Shown here one piece after another: positions 22,146 to 31,179 of a DNA stretch of 64,000 nucleotides. Numbering within the stretch: position 1 is the stretch's first letter; every line of letters begins with the position of its first letter. The stretch lies in the NCBI GenBank assembly GCA_019022495.1, contig JAFEKR010000003.1, positions 2,170,001-2,234,000 of the forward strand, in the 5' to 3' direction. Below the pieces are notes generated by a model. The model worked only from the letters and a program-made list of their open reading frames with translations, was not told where the DNA came from and made no database searches. The translations under genes and the position numbers were made by a program. The DNA comes from Epichloe hybrida (taxonomy: Eukaryota; Ascomycota; Sordariomycetes; Hypocreales; Clavicipitaceae).

Positions 22146-24676
22146 ACTTCTCTCTAAGGAATTCCATTATGTTATCAGTATAGAAGCATTTAATAGTAAA
22201 TCCACTACTTATATTCTTAACAGTAGTCTTCTAAGCTTAGATTGCTTTAACTACACTAGATCTATTAACCATTGGAATTACCTAGTAAAAGTATGTGTGG
22301 ACGTTAATTACATGTAATATGTGCTTCTTCCCTCTAAACCCTTTAGGTTTATGTTTAATAAAGTCCTAGAAAACACGCAAAAGAAAATTCATAGTGTTAT
22401 TTAACTTCTCTTAATGAATTATTTAAGGGGCCTTTAATAACAGGTAAGCTAAGCAATAGAAGTTAATTATAGAGGCAGGATCTACAGAGATTCCTACTTC
22501 TTTATATGTAAGTAGGATTTATTCCTTCCCTGCGTGACTAAGTCTCTTATATAAAAGACTAAATTTAACTTACTTAGTAACTAATTTACTTGTTAATGCT
22601 ATAAAGTTATAATAAGGTTTTTCCTCTTGTATAACTAGTGTAGAAACATTTAACTTCTAGTTATACTTTCTAATAACTAAGCCATTAGATATTAAGATTA
22701 ATTAGTCTTTAAACCTATCTATAATAACTTCTCCTTGCTTAAGAAGTCCTAGTAAAATCATATTAACTTTAGCCTTTAGTATGTATTAAGCGTTTAGAAG
22801 GTCTAGATATCCTTCTCTAATAGGGATTATTATATTACTAATTCCTTTAACTATGAGTTCCTCGCTGTTACTAGCTATTATTAGCTTAGTATTAATGTTA
22901 GTGTTTAAATAGGTGAACCATTTGGTTGAATTAAACGTGTGTGTGTTGCATCTAGTGTTAAGGATATAGTTCTCCTTAGTAAGGCAATTTGATAGCGTTT
23001 AAAGGAATAGTCCTGATTAATTGCTATAAGAGCAAGATTACCTCTAGCGCTCATGATGTCTAGAGAAGCTATTGTCTTAGCTACTATAGCTGTGTTAGCT
23101 TTCTTCTTTATTAATTTAGGTATCTTTTCTAGATAAAGCTTCTAATAATTGTCCTTTAAATAGATTAGTCTTCCTAGGGAAATTAAATAACCATAATCTA
23201 GCTTTATAGCCTTAGAGGTTTTATTCCTCTTCTTCTAGCCTTTGTCTTTAGATTTTAAATTATTATCCTTATTATTTTTCTATTACTACTGCTAGGTGCT
23301 AAAGTTAACCTTTAACTCCTTCTGAACCTTATTAGCTTTATATATTAAATAATAGAGTATATTTTCCTTTATAAGTTCTAATTTAGAGAATCCTTTAATC
23401 TTCTAGGCGTTGTAAATTTTAGGTATTAAGTCTTTAATTACTTTAATTGTTTATAATACCTAAATAATATTAGGAATCTTCTTAATCTTATAAATGTGAT
23501 TCCAAAGGTTCTAGTAGCAGTCTAGCTAAGCTCTTATTATAGCAAAATCAGCCCTCTTTAATTAGGAGAATTGCTACAAAAGCTTAATAATTACTAAATT
23601 AGCCTTAAAGCCATAATTACTTTTAATTAATTCTATTATTTAAGTAACCGGCTTAGTGTTAGTCTATCTAGCGTAGGTTAAGTTCTTTTAAACTTATAAA
23701 GAAAGGCTTTACTAAATAATAGAAGAGAGAATAGTATAATACTTATTAGTTTATTTAGACTAAGGAATCTCGCTAGTTAGATATGCTATAAGTTATATAA
23801 TACAAACTTATATTTAAATTAAGATTTCCTATTCTTTAAAGTTCTTTACCCCTTTTAGTAGTATAATAACTATAGTCCTTATATACTAGGCTTTTATAAT
23901 ATTATTAAGTTCTATTAGATCTAGTAAAGTAGCTAGAATTACTATACTACTTATATTAAAGGGTAGGGTTATATATTAGAATTTATATACTCCTATTACT
24001 ATATATACTTAATACTAATTATTATTAATTTAGTCTAATAGGAGTTATAGTAGTAGCTCTCTAATAATTAAATTACTATATAGCTACTAATATATAAAGA
24101 TATAAAGTTAAGAGTAAGGGGTGTTTTTAGATACTCTTTTAAAGTTTTACCTTAGCCTAATTAGAAGGTATTTATTATACTTACTTTACTTACTTTACCT
24201 TATACTACTATACTTATAATACTAATTACACCTAAATAGTAATAGATCTAGATTATTAGTTTTAGGTACCTAAGGTAGTTCTATAAGGAATATTATATCC
24301 TAGCTTACTGTCCACTAAGATTTACCTAGAAGGGTTAAACTTTTATATATATTAAGAAATTTGTAATAGTTAGTAGTTTATAATATTATAAGAGAGTTAT
24401 TATAATTATAAGAGAGTAATAATATAACAAAGGTTATATATTTAAATCCTAGTTATGTAAAAGAGTTTTACTTTTTAGTATGTAAGCTGAATTCTGATTA
24501 ATTTAATTATTAACCTACGTTATTATTATTAGTTATAGGTAAGGGAAAGGGTCTTCGTGCTACCCTATAAGTTAAGTAATTTGCTTTAATAAGATATTAG
24601 GAAAAGATGTGTAATTGTATATAAGACTGCAATAGTTAGATAAAAGAGAAAAATAAAGAAAAGGGCGCGATTATAA

Positions 24677-24693
24677 GCGCTAGGCTTATAACC
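24677..24693 (-). promoter_or_regulatory. Primer binding site of Copia A (half-tRNA initiator Met)
   Basis: Directly inside the 5' LTR the minus strand reads GGTTATAAGCCTAGCGC. With one RIP-type change this is GGTTATGAGCC, complementary to the anticodon stem-loop (CAT anticodon) of initiator tRNA-Met, the half-tRNA primer known from Copia. It confirms minus-strand orientation. Confidence 0.7.
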
Positions 24694-24949
24694 TATAGAG
24701 TGATTTTAGTGGCAAAGAGTAATGAAAAGAGAAGATGATGTGGAATTACTATCTAGGAATTTAATAAGGCAAAAGGAAGCTATTATAGCTTTAAATCTGT
24801 AAGCAATGAATTAAGGTCTTTAAGTGAAGCCTGTAATAAATTGCGATAGCAAACGCGATCATAAACGCGATGCGGGAAGATGTATTATTAAACGAAGAAT
24901 CTGACGATGTGATGCCTGAGGCTGCGATGTGAGGCTGTGATTCTCAACA
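24694..24949 (-). repeat. Right (5') LTR of Copia element A
   Basis: 256 bp, pairs with 8110..8365, followed by target duplication GCTGC at 24950..24954. It starts TATAGAG, a RIP form of TGTGGAG. The final 100 bases are close to unmutated. Confidence 0.92.
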
Positions 24950-25020
24950 GCTGCAAAAGCAAACGAAGTTTCTCGCAGGCATGACGCTGTCCAAAGAAAA
25001 CACAGCCCCTCCCCGGCGAG

Positions 25021-25028
25021 GATATAAT
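25021..25028 (+). promoter_or_regulatory. TATA-like element of the lipase gene
   Basis: GATATAAT lies about 125 bp upstream of the first lipase ATG and 67 bp inside the native DNA that starts after the Copia A target duplication. It is the only such element between the transposon and the gene. Confidence 0.4.
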
Positions 25029-25150
25029 ATGTAGTCCCCCTCATACTATCTTGATGAAGTGTTCAAGTTGTTTACCAACACTGTCTGTTACTATCGTCTG
25101 CAGACAACGCGCTACATCTAGCAGCACAGGATCCCCATCAAGTCTGCAAC

Positions 25151-26539
25151 ATGCTAGTGTTGCGCGACATGCGGTTTCGACATCTCTTCAGTCTGCTGAT
25201 GGCAGCACAGACGCTGGTCCCAGCAACTGCGGCACCGCCTACTCACACGCCACGTGGGAATGCCGACATAGCTCCTCCAAGCCAGGACCCGTTCTATGCG
25301 GTTCCATCCGGTCTCGAGAAGAAGAGTGCCGGGACCGTCTTGGCGCACCGGCGGTCGCCATCTCCTGTTTTCGCGTTGGGCTTCACCCCGGACAACATCC
25401 AGGACAGCCATCAAGTCCTCTACCGCACCACGGACAGAAACGGCAGGCCTACCGCGACGGTCATGACGGTGCTTGTCCCCAAGAATGCCAATTTCAGCTC
25501 AGTCCTGTCGTTCCAGCTGGCCGAGAATGCCGTCATCATCGACTGCGCTCCGTCGTACGCCATCACGGCAGCATCGCGCGATAATCCACTGCTCAATTCA
25601 TTGACGGCACAGTTTCAGGTACTGTTGATGCAGGCCGCCCTCGCGGACGGATGGGTGGTCGTGGTGCCCGATTTTCAAGGCCCCAGGGCGGCGTTTGCAG
25701 ACGATAGAATCGCCGGTCAAGCGATTCTCGACGGCCTCCGAGCTTCGTTGCGGTCCAAGTCGTTCACAGGTATCAGCGAGAAGGCCGTCGTCGCCCTGTG
25801 GGGATATTCTGCCGGTGCAGCGGTCACCAAGTTCGCCGCCGAGATACAGCCAGAGTACGCAAAGGAGTTGGAGTTGGTCGGCGTTGCCTTCGGAGGAATC
25901 GGTAAGGCATCGCTGGACGCGGTGAAGAAGATCAACGGAGGGCCGGATGCAGGCTTGTTGCCTCCCGCCCTGATCGGCGTGGGACGGGAGAACCCCGAAT
26001 TCCAGCTCGTGCTGGACATGACGCTCAAGAGGGAGTTCAAAGAGAAGTTCTACGCGCCTCTGCACCAGTGCCTCGATGCGGACATCAAAACATTCGCAAA
26101 TGTCGACGTCCTGGGAATGTTCCGTTGCGTGGACTTGTGTGTGTTCCCAGCTTTGGCAGTCGTGCAGGCCAAGAATCTCCAGCCGTCTTCCGTACCAAGA
26201 GCCCCGGTCTACGTGTATCAGGATGTCCACGATGATATTGCCCCGGTCAATGGCACAGATGCGGTCGTCGAGGATTATTGCAAGCGGGGAGCGAGAGTAC
26301 ACTACCAGAAAGACGATGCCGTCGGTATAGGCCACACACTGTTCGGGATAGTCGGAGCTCCCAATGCCCTGGGCTGGCTCAAAGGCATGAGGGATGGCAA
26401 ACAGCCTGATGCCGGGTGCGTCACGGAAACCGTCACGGTCTCGGAGCTGCCGGATTCATACCTGAAGATATTCCCAGCCAACATTCGGGCAGGGCTGGTC
26501 GCACTGCTCAAGTCTCGGAAGAACGTGTATACTCGGTAA
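25151..26539 (+). CDS. Secreted lipase of the LIP (CAL-A-like) family
   Basis: A secretory alpha/beta-hydrolase lipase that would cleave triacylglycerol esters outside the cell. Single exon, 462 residues, the usual length for this family. An N-terminal signal peptide follows a short basic start (hydrophobic LFSLLMAAQ, then ATAA before APPTH). The nucleophile motif GYSAG places the catalytic Ser at residue 220; the acid is one of the Asp residues 361-362 in DVHDDIAP; the His is 395 in GIGHT. Also typical are DFQGPRAAF near 178 and FQLAENAVI. A second ATG at 25169 (MRFRHL) could be the real start, since it begins at the signal peptide. Copia A lies immediately upstream, leaving 201 bp of native DNA. 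Confidence 0.93.
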   Translation: MLVLRDMRFRHLFSLLMAAQTLVPATAAPPTHTPRGNADIAPPSQDPFYAVPSGLEKKSAGTVLAHRRSPSPVFALGFTPDNIQDSHQVLYRTTDRNGRPTATVMTVLVPKNANFSSVLSFQLAENAVIIDCAPSYAITAASRDNPLLNSLTAQFQVLLMQAALADGWVVVVPDFQGPRAAFADDRIAGQAILDGLRASLRSKSFTGISEKAVVALWGYSAGAAVTKFAAEIQPEYAKELELVGVAFGGIGKASLDAVKKINGGPDAGLLPPALIGVGRENPEFQLVLDMTLKREFKEKFYAPLHQCLDADIKTFANVDVLGMFRCVDLCVFPALAVVQAKNLQPSSVPRAPVYVYQDVHDDIAPVNGTDAVVEDYCKRGARVHYQKDDAVGIGHTLFGIVGAPNALGWLKGMRDGKQPDAGCVTETVTVSELPDSYLKIFPANIRAGLVALLKSRKNVYTR

Positions 26540-26555
26540 TATTAATCCGTAATCC

Positions 26556-26577
26556 GTACTCCGTACATGCGGAGTAC
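26556..26577. terminator. Perfect inverted repeat after the lipase stop
   Basis: GTACTCCG (26556..26563), loop TACATG, CGGAGTAC (26570..26577), 17 bp after the lipase TAA. It is built from the CTCCGTA motif that recurs across the window. Terminator or mRNA 3' hairpin is a guess; it may be only a motif in inverted orientation. Confidence 0.35.
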
Positions 26578-26953
26578 TCCGTATTTTTAAAATTAGGTAC
26601 AATTTGTAAGTACAATTTGGGTAGCACGCAATTAAGCACGTGAGATTACATCATGTGCGTACCGCTGAGCATGCACTGCGATTGGCCGGAAATTCTTGTC
26701 GGCAGAATATCGCATCGACAACGGCCGAGACTTGAGGCTATTATTATCAACCTGTCGAATAACCCCGGCCATGCAGGCATCTGCACTTCCACCATCAATC
26801 ACCAATGCTCCCGGTGCCCGCGGTTGCCGAGTGCCACCAGTCTTCGAGCTTCAATGCATCCTTTGCTTAAAATTAAACCTCGACAAGCGGATGGCATAAA
26901 CCTGTTGACGTTGCAAGCATTTTTTGGTAGTCCGTAATACGACTGAGTCCATC
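26578..26953. other. Intergenic region, lipase to MFS transporter
   Basis: Same-strand spacer that should hold the lipase 3' end and the transporter promoter. No family-like frame was seen. Confidence 0.5.
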
Positions 26954-28665
26954 ATGGCGCACGCCGAGGAATCGCACCTCAGCACTTTCGGCTCAGACCA
27001 ACAAGCGGAGGCATGCAAAGGCCCAGATGTGGCGTCTGCGGCGCCGGACGATGCCGCCATAGAGGCGAGAGTGCTGCGAAAGCTGGATCTGAATGTGCTC
27101 ATGCTCTTGTGTTTGCTGTGTAGGTCAGCCCGGCAGCATGTCGTCTCGATATGCTGATTTTGCTGACAAGAAGATGCAGTCCTGCTGGCGTTCCTGGACC
27201 GATCAAACGTTGGGTGAGTCCACTCGCAGACCGAGACGCGTGACGATTGTTGAAATGAGTCGGGACTAAAAAAAAAAAAAAAAAAACCCTTCTGACTTCT
27301 GCCCAGTAATGCTCGCATTGCCGGCATGGAAGAGGATCTGCATCTCTCGGGCGACCGATACCAGTGGCTGCTCACCATCTTCTACATCGCGTACATCCTC
27401 TCGGAACCTCTCATCATCTTCTTCAAGCTCTTGCCCACTCGGGTGTGGATCGCCATTCTCGTCGCCGGATGGGGCATTGCGGCAACAGCGCAGGCTGGCG
27501 TTCAATCATGGTCTGGCCTCATGGCCTGCAGGTTCTTTCTCGCTGTTTTTGAGGCCGGGTTTGGCCCCGGTGCCATATACCTGCTGTCCTTCTTCTATCT
27601 TCGAAGCGAGATAGGGTTGCGCATCGGCATCTTCTTCTCCAGTGCACCACTGGCCACGTGCTTTGCCGGTGCCTTGGCCTATGGGATCACGTCTGGGCAC
27701 TCGAGCCTCGCCAACTGGCGCCTCTTGTTTCTGGTGGAGGGTGCTCCAGTCTTGGTCATGGCCGTCGTGGCCTACTTTGCCATGCCGAACAGCGCTCACG
27801 ATGCATGGTTCTTGACAGAGGACGAGAAACGCGTGGCATTGGCTCGGCAATTCAAGCAGGTCGGCAAGAAGGAGGACCGTGTGGGAACAGTCAATTGGAG
27901 AGACGCGTTTAGCATCTTGTTGGACTTGAAGGCATGGCTTACTGCGCTGATGTACTTTGCTTGCAACGTTTCTTACTCGTCATTGCCTGTCTTTCTCCCA
28001 ACGATTCTAAAAGACATGGGTAAGCAGCTGGAAAAAAAAAAAGGACAAAACAAAACCCTTCCCCTTGCAACAAAGAGAAAAGCTTAACTGACCTCTTCCA
28101 CTTAGGTTTTTCGGGACTGAACGCTCAAGGCTTGTCAGCGCCTCCGTATTTCGTAGCATTTCTCGTCACCATAGGCACAACATTTATCGCAGACCGGACT
28201 CGGCAACGTGGTCTGATGATAATTCTTTTGGCGCTCTTGGGCGTCGCAGGGTACACGATGCTTGCGGCTGCCAAAACAACTGCTGTCCGGTACGCGGGAG
28301 TGTACCTTGCCGCGGCTGGCGTCTTCCCCACGATTGCAAACATCTTGCCATGGGTGCTGAACAACCAGGGAAGCGACGAGAGACGTGGAGCTGGGGTCGT
28401 CATTCTCAATTTGGTCGGGCAATGTGGCCCGCTACTGGGAACGAGGGCATATCCGAAAAATGAGGGGCCACACTACGTAAAGGGACATGGAATTTGCGCC
28501 GGGTTTATGTGCTTGGTTGCAATACTGGCACTTGTTCTGCGATTGGTTCTCGTCTGGGAGAACAAGAAGCTTGACGAGAGGAACCGCAGTCTCCCGACCG
28601 ACGAAAACAGCAAAGAGCAAGTGGGTGTGGAGGATTACGGCCCAAATTTCAGATATGTTCTTTGA
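26954..28665 (+). CDS. MFS transporter, Dal5/allantoate permease-like anion:cation symporter
   Basis: A plasma-membrane transporter of the major facilitator superfamily, most like the fungal Dal5/Tna1 group that imports allantoate, nicotinate, pantothenate or related organic anions. Exons: 26954..27119, 27180..27213, 27307..28019, 28106..28665; 490 residues. The family signature LLAFLDRSNVGNARIAGM spans exons 1-3, followed by YIAYILSEPL, the CRFFLAVFEAGFGPGAIY helix, FFSSAPLATCFAGALAYGI, NWRLLFLVEG, and after the central loop NNQGSDERRGAG and YVKGHGICAGFM. About 12 hydrophobic segments can be counted. The substrate cannot be assigned. The second intron contains an 18-A run just before its branch region; the third also has a poly(A) tract. 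Confidence 0.9.
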
Positions 28666-28817
28666 ACGGGGTCATGCGAACTACATAAGTCTTGCACCAG
28701 ACGGTGTTTGCAAATGGTACTGCGGCTAATCGGCACTCTTTCTGATGTAGATGCAGGGCTCTCTCTGCGTCTTTTTTTTTTTCTTTTTTTTTTTTCCCAA
28801 TAGTCTGGTTGTCTAAT
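28666..28817. other. Convergent spacer with long T runs
   Basis: 152 bp between two convergent genes. T runs at 28770-28797 would serve as a poly(A)-rich 3' region for the minus-strand SQR gene. Confidence 0.4.
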
Positions 28818-30242
28818 CTAATTGATCCATCCCTTTGGACCTCCCCACGTTCCCTTGACCAAGGACGCATAATATACCCATGGGAAAAAGTCCTTCTTTA
28901 GATGATAAAAGGCCCGTCGTGGCACGGCCTGATCTATCCCAAGCCAGCCGCCAAAAGTCTCTTTCGGTTCCCCCCCGTACTTGAACTCGGCGAGCAGAAC
29001 CTTGCCGTACTCAGTCAGGAGAGGGCAGGACGTGTAGCCATCGTACGACGCATCGGGCCCGAGGCCATCCAGGGCCCGCGTCAGGTTCCGCACAAGAACG
29101 GGTGCTTCGGCGGTCACGGCGGCGGCCGTCTTGGAAGTGGGCAGGCTGGAGGCGTCGCCGGCCGACCAGATGTTGGGAAAGGTCCTGTGGCGAAGGGTGT
29201 GGTCGTCGACGTCGACGTAGCCGGCGGCGTTGCCAATCGAGCTCGCCGCGATGAAGCCCGGGGGTCCCATCTTGGGCGTGACGTGAAGCAGGTCAAAGTG
29301 CCTCGTGACGCTGGCCGCTCCGCCGGGGCGCGCAAACGTGGCCTTGTTGCCCTCGACGGCGACCAGGTCGTGCTGGAACAAGCCCTCGACGCCTCTCTCC
29401 CTGCGCATCTCGTCCAGCCTGGCCGCGTACTTGGGCACCGCGAACATGGCCGGCAGGCCGGTGGCGTAGCTGACGTGTATCCCGCTGGCAGCAGCTGATG
29501 TCGCGGGATGATGATGTTGATGTTGATGATGATGATGATGCTCGGGATCATGGGACCCGGGATAGGAATACAGCCCGGCGCGTCTCCAGTAGTCGAGGGC
29601 GAGCCACATGACCTTTTGAGGCGCGCCGGCGCACTTGATGACGCCGGCGGGCTGCGTGAAGATGGCCCGCGTCCCCGCGGACAGCTTCTCGACGGTCCTC
29701 CACGCCTTGTCGCACGTGTCGTAGCTGTAGACGGTCGAGACGGCCGAGCCCGGGTCGCGCAGGGCATCGGCGAGGCCGCGGATGGCGCCGTAGTCGAGGC
29801 GCAGGCCGGGCGCCAAGACGAGCTGCTCGTAGCTGAGCGCGGTGCCGTCCCGGAGCGCGACGGAGCTCCGGCCCGGGTCCACGGCCGCGACGTCGGACCC
29901 CCCGTAGAGCCGCAGCCTCGGGTCCATCAGGTCCTCGGTCCTCCTGCGCAGGGCCTCCTTGCTCTTGAGCCCGCCCCCGACGAGGGTCCATCCCGGCTGG
30001 TAGTGGTGCCACGTCGAGGCGTCGACGACGGCCACTTCCCGCGCGCGAAACCTGCCCGTCCGCAGGAGCTGGTGGCTGATGGACAGGCCGGCGGTTCCGG
30101 CACCCACCACGACCACCCTGTGGGAGTGGGAGCTGGACGCCGGGACCACCATCGCCGGTGGTGATGATGATGATGCCGTCGTCGCGAGGCGGCGTGTGCT
30201 GTTGTTGTTTCCCACGAGCCGCTTCCCCTGTTGGCGCCACAT
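28818..30242 (-). CDS. Sulfide:quinone oxidoreductase, mitochondrial (HMT2/SQRDL type)
   Basis: A FAD enzyme of the mitochondrial inner membrane that oxidises hydrogen sulfide and passes electrons to ubiquinone. Single exon, 474 residues from MWRQQGKRL. The N-terminus is basic, Ser/Thr-rich and lacks acids, fitting a matrix presequence. The FAD fingerprint VVVVGAGTAG is at about 43-52; the two redox Cys of the family fit C204 (GVIKCAGAPQK) and C406 (YTSCPLLTEYGK); the C-terminal amphipathic region ends FYHLKKDFFPWVYY. Unusual: a His-rich insertion at about 235-245 (EHHHHHQHQHHHP) between YSYPGSHDP and the next core strand. An in-frame upstream extension runs into the adjacent LTR and is not used as start. 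Only 141 bp separate the start from Copia C. Confidence 0.93.
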   Translation of the reverse strand: MWRQQGKRLVGNNNSTRRLATTASSSSPPAMVVPASSSHSHRVVVVGAGTAGLSISHQLLRTGRFRAREVAVVDASTWHHYQPGWTLVGGGLKSKEALRRRTEDLMDPRLRLYGGSDVAAVDPGRSSVALRDGTALSYEQLVLAPGLRLDYGAIRGLADALRDPGSAVSTVYSYDTCDKAWRTVEKLSAGTRAIFTQPAGVIKCAGAPQKVMWLALDYWRRAGLYSYPGSHDPEHHHHHQHQHHHPATSAAASGIHVSYATGLPAMFAVPKYAARLDEMRRERGVEGLFQHDLVAVEGNKATFARPGGAASVTRHFDLLHVTPKMGPPGFIAASSIGNAAGYVDVDDHTLRHRTFPNIWSAGDASSLPTSKTAAAVTAEAPVLVRNLTRALDGLGPDASYDGYTSCPLLTEYGKVLLAEFKYGGEPKETFGGWLGIDQAVPRRAFYHLKKDFFPWVYYASLVKGTWGGPKGWIN

Positions 30243-30383
30243 TGTTCCGTCTCTTGTCTCTTGGGTCACCGGATAACGTTTCTCTCTGCCTTCGCCTCGC
30301 GGGAAACGAACGAGTGAGCGAGTGTGCCAGGGGTGGGGGGGAATTGCATGGATGGAACCTCGTAGTAATTGGGGAGGAAAAAT

Positions 30384-30690
30384 TGTTGGATTCACAGGGT
30401 ATTGAATTCAATGTAATACAGTCGTGAGCCCGAAGAATAGTATTATCATTAATTATCTATTCTAGGCTACGTTATCTGTTGTTATAATTAATTAAGTTAT
30501 AGGAAAAGAGAGGTAAAAGCTAGAAGTTATAATATATAAAGGGAAAAAGGGGTTATGTGTTTATATCCCCACATTTCCTAGCTAATTAATATACTAGGTT
30601 ATAGGTCACGTGTGGGGTCCGCGCGCGGCTTAAGCTTCTGCTAGGTAATTACAGCTACGACACGCGATTAATATTACCTTTATTCTAACA
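30384..30690 (-). repeat. Left (3') LTR of Copia element C
   Basis: 307 bp, strongly RIP-changed (for example GATTAATATTACC where the solo LTR has GATTGATATCACC). Its outer edge lies 141 bp from the SQR start codon. Confidence 0.9.
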
Positions 30691-31179
30691 CTAGAACTTC
30701 TCTCTTTTAATATAATTATTAACACGCGATATTAATCGTAGAAATAAAAAAGAAAGATAGATTAAGAATATAATTAATAGGGGATATAAGGAAAAGAACT
30801 TATAGCCTATCTAGGCGTATAGTTGCTAATAAAAAGGAAATAATAACCTTGCTTAGCTTATAAGCCTATATATAGATAAGTGGGTCCTTCTGAATCCTTT
30901 CTTTTCCTTAAAATAACATATATACCACACCTTAGCGCGTATATAATGTTTTCCTCCTCCTTAGTAATACCTTTATTCTCTTACGTACTACTATTAATTT
31001 CTATAGTCTACTAGGAGGGCCTAGTAGGCTAGCGTGGTTGTGGCCGCTAGGGATATTAACTATAAGGGTATAGATCCCCTGTATATCACTATCCTATCCC
31101 TATGGCTATTCTCCTAGAGGATTACCTTTTTCTCTTACTATATATATATTACGCATAGGTAACCTATCCCTCTATCTAG

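Larger units (their letters stand above)
21021..24693 (-). pseudogene. Copia A gag/protease/integrase remnant
   Basis: The 5' part of Copia A, severed from its RT half by Gypsy B. Near 21836-21640 the minus strand gives the C-terminal part of a Copia integrase: GAPYVPTYQGIIKRA (the catalytic Glu of DDE changed to Lys), ARALIIKAKL, LWLYAIKHAAK. The frame is itself interrupted by the solo LTR at 21837..22145. The segment toward 24690 should be gag; no zinc knuckle was resolved. Confidence 0.75.
8110..24949 (-). mobile_element. Ty1/Copia LTR retrotransposon A, RIP-mutated and nested
   Basis: Bounded by two 256-bp direct repeats (8110..8365 and 24694..24949) starting TGTGGAG (RIP form TATAGAG) and ending AACA. 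A perfect 5-bp duplication GCTGC lies at 8105..8109 and 24950..24954. Coding remnants read on the minus strand: Copia reverse transcriptase at about 9300-9900 and integrase near 21640-21836. Removing inserts B (10326..21015 plus its TSD) leaves about 6.1 kb, of which 309 bp plus TSD is the solo LTR, so the element itself is about 5.8 kb, a normal Copia size. Frames are broken chiefly by Gln-to-stop changes. It sits 201 bp upstream of the lipase start. Confidence 0.92.

Noticed and set aside
25151..30242. Lipase, MFS transporter and SQR as a metabolic gene cluster
   Set aside because: No shared pathway is evident, no backbone biosynthetic enzyme is present, and orientation is mixed.
30243..30395. 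N-terminal extension of SQR into the LTR
   Set aside because: It begins at a non-ATG codon inside the LTR and adds sequence with no family likeness; the internal ATG gives a mitochondrial presequence.
29114..30411. Several long frames overlapping SQR on both strands
   Set aside because: High G+C makes stop-free shadows; only the SQR frame has family motifs.
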